From Wenyingzhuangia sp. (GTDB lineage: Bacteria; Bacteroidota; Bacteroidia; Flavobacteriales; Flavobacteriaceae): a DNA stretch of 28,368 nucleotides. The stretch is from contig JAHDFK010000017.1 in NCBI GenBank assembly GCA_020628175.1, forward strand, positions 1 to 28,368, read 5' to 3'. The notes under the pieces were generated by a model that was given only the letters and a program-made list of their open reading frames with translations, was not told the DNA's origin and ran no database searches. The position numbers and the translations under genes were made by a program. Of this stretch, positions 25,784 through 28,368 are shown in pieces; within the stretch, counting starts at the first letter, position 1, and every line of letters begins with the position of its first letter.

Positions 25784-26836
25784 ATGAGTACAATAAAAGG
25801 CCCAGGAATATTTTTAGCACAAGTACTTGGTGATGAAGCTCCCTATAACAATTTAAAAGATATTTGTAAACAAGTAGCTGCTTTAGGCTATAAATCTATT
25901 CAATTACCAACTTGGGATACTAGAATTATCGATATTCAGAAAGCTGCTTTGCACAAAGATTATTGTCAAGAAATACAAGGAATTGTGGCAGAAGCTGGTC
26001 TAGAAATTTCAGAACTTTCTACGCACCTCCAAGGGCAACTTGTAGCAGTTCATAACGCTTACAGTGATATGTTTGATGGTTTTGCACCCAAGCATGTACA
26101 AGGAAATAATGCCGCAAGAACCGTTTGGGCAACAGAGCAAATTAAATATGCAGCAACGGCAAGTAAACATATGGGTATAAAACCTATGGCTACGTTTTCA
26201 GGATCTCTAATGTTTCACACTGTATATCCATGGCCTCAAAGGCCTAAAGGATTAGTAAAAGAAGGCTTTAAAGAATTGGCTAAAAGATGGTTACCTATAT
26301 TAAATCATTGTCAAGATAACGGAGTAGAACTATGTTATGAAATTCATCCTGGAGAAGACTTACATGACGGAATAACTTTTGAACGTTTTTTAGAGGCTAC
26401 TCGAAATCATAAAAGCGTAAAAATATTATATGATCCGAGTCATTTTGTTTTACAACAACTAGATTATTTACAATACATAGATTTTTACCACGAATACATA
26501 AAAATGTTTCATGTAAAAGACGCCGAATTCAATGCAACAGGTAAATCTGGTGTATATGGTGGTTATCAAGATTGGATCGATAGACCAGGTAGATTCCGTT
26601 CTTTAGGAGACGGACAAGTAGACTTCAAAACCATTTTTAGCAAATTAACACAATATGGTTACGATGGATGGGCTGTTTTAGAATGGGAATGTTGCATCAA
26701 ATCTTTAGAGCAAGGTATAAAAGAAGGAGCACCATTCATCTACAAACAATTAATAGAAACAACTACCAAAAGTTTTGATGATTTTGCTGCTACAAATGTA
26801 GACAAAGAGCATCTACACAAAATACTAGGAATATAA
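25784..26836 (+). CDS. Sugar phosphate isomerase/epimerase-type TIM-barrel protein (AP endonuclease 2 fold)
   Basis: The protein has 350 residues. The barrel fold of the xylose-isomerase-like superfamily is shown by four metal ligand segments: CYEIHPGEDLHD (Glu186), ILYDPSHFVLQQ (Asp217, His220), FHVKDAE (His243) and AVLEWEC (Glu300/Glu302). The N-terminal strand is GPGIFLAQ, and DRPGRFRSLGDGQVD is a conserved loop. No signal peptide; cytoplasmic. Members isomerise or epimerise keto-sugars; in 3-keto-glycoside clusters this type often accompanies Gfo/Idh and DUF1080 proteins and could interconvert 3-keto-glucose or a related sugar. It is 31 bases after the dehydrogenase gene and 22 bases before the DUF1080 gene. 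Confidence 0.9.
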   Translation: MSTIKGPGIFLAQVLGDEAPYNNLKDICKQVAALGYKSIQLPTWDTRIIDIQKAALHKDYCQEIQGIVAEAGLEISELSTHLQGQLVAVHNAYSDMFDGFAPKHVQGNNAARTVWATEQIKYAATASKHMGIKPMATFSGSLMFHTVYPWPQRPKGLVKEGFKELAKRWLPILNHCQDNGVELCYEIHPGEDLHDGITFERFLEATRNHKSVKILYDPSHFVLQQLDYLQYIDFYHEYIKMFHVKDAEFNATGKSGVYGGYQDWIDRPGRFRSLGDGQVDFKTIFSKLTQYGYDGWAVLEWECCIKSLEQGIKEGAPFIYKQLIETTTKSFDDFAATNVDKEHLHKILGI

Positions 26837-26858
26837 ATAAACTATAAAACTAAATATC

Positions 26859-27761
26859 ATGCGAATTATAAAAATAATTTTTCCATTACTAGTACTTCTA
26901 ATATCGTGTAATGTTAAAAAAGAACTAAAACCTAAAGACTCTTATGCAACACACGCATGGGAAAATTTAATAGACAATGAACTTACCCAATGGGATACCT
27001 ACTTAGGTTATCAACACCAACCTGGTTACGATGGTTCACAACCTAAAGACAAACAAGGTAAGCTTATAGAACCTATAGGGACAAACAAACCAGGTTACAA
27101 TGTGTTTACAACTGTAAAAGACCAATCTGGAGCTACAATTATTAAAAATTCTGGAGAATATTACGGATGCTTAATAACCAAAAACGATTACGAAAACTAC
27201 CATTTTCAATTAAAATACAAGTGGGGTGATAAAACATGGGCTTACAGAAAAAATTTATTAAAAGATTCAGGTATTTTGTACCATTCTGTAGGACCTATGG
27301 CTGTTGAATATTGGAGGTCATGGATGTTATCACAAGAGTTTCAAATTATGGAAGGTCATACAGGTGATTTTTGGAGTCAAGCAAATTCAGCAATAGATAT
27401 TAGAGCTTATAAGCCCGAATCAAACTTAGATCCTGTTGCACATAAATCTCAAGATTTTTTACCTTTTAGCATGAATAGTAAATATAGAAACTACTGTATG
27501 AGAAGTGGTAATTTCGAAAAAGCTCATGACCAATGGAATACTCTAGATTTGTATTGTTTTGGAGATAAAAGCTTACATGTTGTAAATGGAGAAGTTGTAA
27601 TGATACTACAAAACTCAAGATACATAGACAAACAAGGTAACAATATCCCTTTAGCTAAAGGAAAAATACAACTGCAAAGCGAGGCTGCCGAAATATTTTT
27701 TAAAGATATAAAAATCAGAAAAATAGATTCATTCAGTCCAACACACAAAGCCTTATTTTAA
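26859..27761 (+). CDS. DUF1080 (3-keto-disaccharide hydrolase-like) lipoprotein
   Basis: The protein has 300 residues. It starts with a lipoprotein signal MRIIKIIFPLLVLLISC (Cys17), so it should sit in the periplasm or on the surface. The DUF1080 beta-sandwich is seen in AWENLIDNELTQWDTYLG, NYHFQLKYKWGDKTW, DSGILYHSVG, QEFQIMEGHTGDFW, WNTLDLYCFGD and the closing strand GKIQLQSEAAEIFFKDIKIRKI. DUF1080 proteins characterised in Bacteroides cleave 3-keto-glycosides; this and the neighbouring Gfo/Idh gene are the basis for reading the locus as a 3-keto pathway. At 300 residues it is somewhat longer than the minimal domain (about 200-250), with an insert around YKPESNLDPVAHKSQDF. It is the last gene of the rightward arm and is followed by a strong terminator. 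Confidence 0.92.
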   Translation: MRIIKIIFPLLVLLISCNVKKELKPKDSYATHAWENLIDNELTQWDTYLGYQHQPGYDGSQPKDKQGKLIEPIGTNKPGYNVFTTVKDQSGATIIKNSGEYYGCLITKNDYENYHFQLKYKWGDKTWAYRKNLLKDSGILYHSVGPMAVEYWRSWMLSQEFQIMEGHTGDFWSQANSAIDIRAYKPESNLDPVAHKSQDFLPFSMNSKYRNYCMRSGNFEKAHDQWNTLDLYCFGDKSLHVVNGEVVMILQNSRYIDKQGNNIPLAKGKIQLQSEAAEIFFKDIKIRKIDSFSPTHKALF

Positions 27762-27782
27762 AATAAGTGTTTACATAAACAT

Positions 27783-27816
27783 AAAAAGCTGTAAATTAAT
27801 TTTTACAGCTTTTTTT
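27783..27816 (+). terminator. Strong terminator after the DUF1080 gene
   Basis: AAAAAGCTGTAAA (27783-27795) pairs perfectly with TTTACAGCTTTTT (27802-27814) across a TTAATT loop, with T to 27816. It closes the rightward arm of the carbohydrate locus. Confidence 0.93.
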
Positions 27817-27830
27817 ATAGTATTTATTTT

Positions 27831-27917
27831 GGCGTTCCCCTATCGGGTCGTGCTTTCCGTACTCACTTTTTTTCGTACCTCAAAAAGAGTTCAAACATAC
27901 CCGTCAATCACTAACGC
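27831..27917. repeat. Dispersed flavobacterial intergenic repeat, degenerate copy
   Basis: The segment begins GGCGTTCCCCTATCGGGTCG, continues TGCTTTCCG, has a T7 stretch, and ends CACTAACGC, so its ends GCGTT and AACGC are inverted. It is clearly richer in G and C than its surroundings. From memory, intergenic repeats of the form GGGCGTTCCC...CGGGTCGGGCTxTCCGCT...CCCTAACGC are scattered through Flavobacteriaceae genomes; this copy differs at a few positions. No database check was possible. Confidence 0.5.
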
Positions 27918-28049
27918 ATTATACTAAAATATTGTAAATATCAATTTGAATAAAGCGAAGTATGTTTGTATCTGTAAAAATCCTAAATCTTATCTATAAA
28001 TAACATCACCTCCAACACAATTGGAGATCTCAACAACAACAATACTATA

Positions 28050-28147
28050 TATAAAAACAAAATCCCTCATTTGAAATCAAATGAGGGATGTAGCTTTTCC
28101 ATAACAATCTTAAAATACTTTTTCTATAGCAATCTAAGCTTTTTTCT
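28050..28147 (-). ncRNA. Candidate small RNA ending in a strong hairpin
   Basis: On the minus strand an exact -7 box TATCTTTG (plus 28153-28160) is followed about 65 bases later by a 13-bp stem, ATCCCTCATTTGA/TCAAATGAGGGAT (plus 28062-28074 and 28077-28089), then a T-rich run (ATTTTGTTTTTAT). This is a promoter-terminator pair with no reading frame between them. The interval also holds two imperfect copies of AGATTGYTATRGAAAA. The -33 element is off-spacing (TTG at 15 bases), so the call is tentative. Confidence 0.35.
28062..28089 (-). terminator. Terminator-like hairpin oriented to the minus strand
   Basis: A 13-bp perfect stem with a very tight centre (28062-28074 with 28077-28089) is followed on the minus strand by ATTTTGTTTTTAT. 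On the plus strand no T run follows, so it serves a leftward transcript coming from the right. Confidence 0.65.
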
Positions 28148-28182
28148 TTTCTCAAAGATAACAACTAACACACATCAACACT

Positions 28183-28199
28183 ACACTCAATTTGAGTGT
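28183..28199. promoter_or_regulatory. 17-bp palindrome ACACTCAA-T-TTGAGTGT
   Basis: Perfect 8-bp arms flank one central base. The site lies about 23-46 bases upstream of the minus-strand TATCTTTG box at 28153-28160, where an operator would overlap the -33 region. A short T run follows on the plus strand, so a weak terminator is the alternative. Confidence 0.4.
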
Positions 28200-28344
28200 T
28201 TTTAATCAATTTTAAAAGTATTGCAAAGTTGGATATCACGATAGAATGTTGGCTATTCAAGTGAATATACCCAATCTAATATTGATAAATCTATTATGAT
28301 AGATAAGTTAAATAACGGCTCAAGCTAAAAACTTGGGGATAAAT

Positions 28345-28352
28345 GTATCTTT
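28345..28352 (+). promoter_or_regulatory. Possible -7 box (TATCTTTG) for a gene beyond the right end
   Basis: TATCTTTG matches TAnnTTTG exactly and lies 16 bases from the window end on the plus strand. No -33 at the ideal distance is seen. A gene starting past 28368 would confirm it. Confidence 0.35.
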
Positions 28353-28368
28353 GTAGTTAAAAACAGAT

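Larger units (their letters stand above)
27762..28368. other. Gene-free right end of the window
   Basis: No credible coding frame is seen on either strand. The stretch holds the DUF1080 terminator (27783-27816), a repeat-like segment (27831-27917), a TATGTTTG box on the plus strand (27961-27968), a hairpin CTCCAA/TTGGAG (28010-28015, 28021-28026), a candidate minus-strand small RNA (28050-28147), a 17-bp palindrome (28183-28199), a hairpin ATCTAT/ATAGAT at about 28290-28305, and an exact TATCTTTG box on the plus strand (28345-28352) that probably drives a gene beyond the window. Confidence 0.6.

Noticed and set aside
27831..27917. Integron attC site
   Set aside because: The ends read GCGTT...AACGC, whereas attC sites run from an ...AAC inverse core to a GTT... 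core; no integrase or cassette is present.
1..28368. CRISPR arrays, tRNA, rRNA, transposase or phage genes
   Set aside because: No regularly spaced repeats, RNA gene signatures or transposase/integrase motifs were seen in any frame.

Overview
The window looks like chromosomal DNA of an AT-rich Bacteroidota, most likely a marine member of the Flavobacteriaceae; the genus is not resolved. The evidence is: a secreted protein with a type IX secretion (T9SS) C-terminal sorting domain and GEVED domains; short lipoprotein signals ending in SC; starts without clear Shine-Dalgarno sequences; promoter-like TAnnTTTG boxes; a bacilliredoxin; and a transketolase made as separate subunits.

Region 1 (1-8476) holds mostly housekeeping and stress genes. 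In order: a secreted MORN-like small protein and a YtxJ-type bacilliredoxin on the minus strand; then on the plus strand the disaggregase ClpB, a gamma-glutamylcyclotransferase-like protein, a 1-Cys peroxiredoxin, an FAD amine oxidase and a YdeP/FdhF-like molybdopterin oxidoreductase.

Region 2 (8633-12758) is one very large secreted gene. It is open in a single frame from 8646 to the stop. Its only plausible start and signal peptide (ATG at 8633) lie one base out of frame across a run of ten A. With one A removed the product is a T9SS cell-surface protein of about 1374 residues. A long bidirectional terminator separates it from a minus-strand ABC-F ATPase (12826-14457). A gene-free stretch of about 730 bases rich in inverted repeats follows.

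Region 3 (15185-19532) has a tight plus-strand run: small secreted protein, smpB, UbiA-type prenyltransferase, maf, then the C-terminal subunit of a split transketolase ending at a strong terminator. A DUF72 protein follows.

Region 4 (19627-27761) is the most interesting part: a divergent carbohydrate locus. Leftward run AraC regulator, ThuA-domain protein (exported), GH16 glycoside hydrolase (lipoprotein, agarase/porphyranase-like) and an exported VOC/glyoxalase protein. Rightward run a sugar MFS permease, a Gfo/Idh/MocA dehydrogenase, a TIM-barrel sugar isomerase/epimerase and a DUF1080 lipoprotein (3-keto-glycoside hydrolase-like). ThuA, Gfo/Idh/MocA, TIM-barrel and DUF1080 proteins are the parts of 3-keto-glycoside catabolism. 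Here they are joined to a GH16 enzyme and one regulator, with no SusC/SusD pair in view. My reading is an inducible pathway in which a glycan or glycoside is cleaved outside or in the periplasm, imported, and handled through 3-keto intermediates.

Region 5 (27762-28368) is gene-free. It contains a terminator, a repeat of a type I recall from many Flavobacteriaceae genomes, several hairpins and a candidate small RNA on the minus strand.
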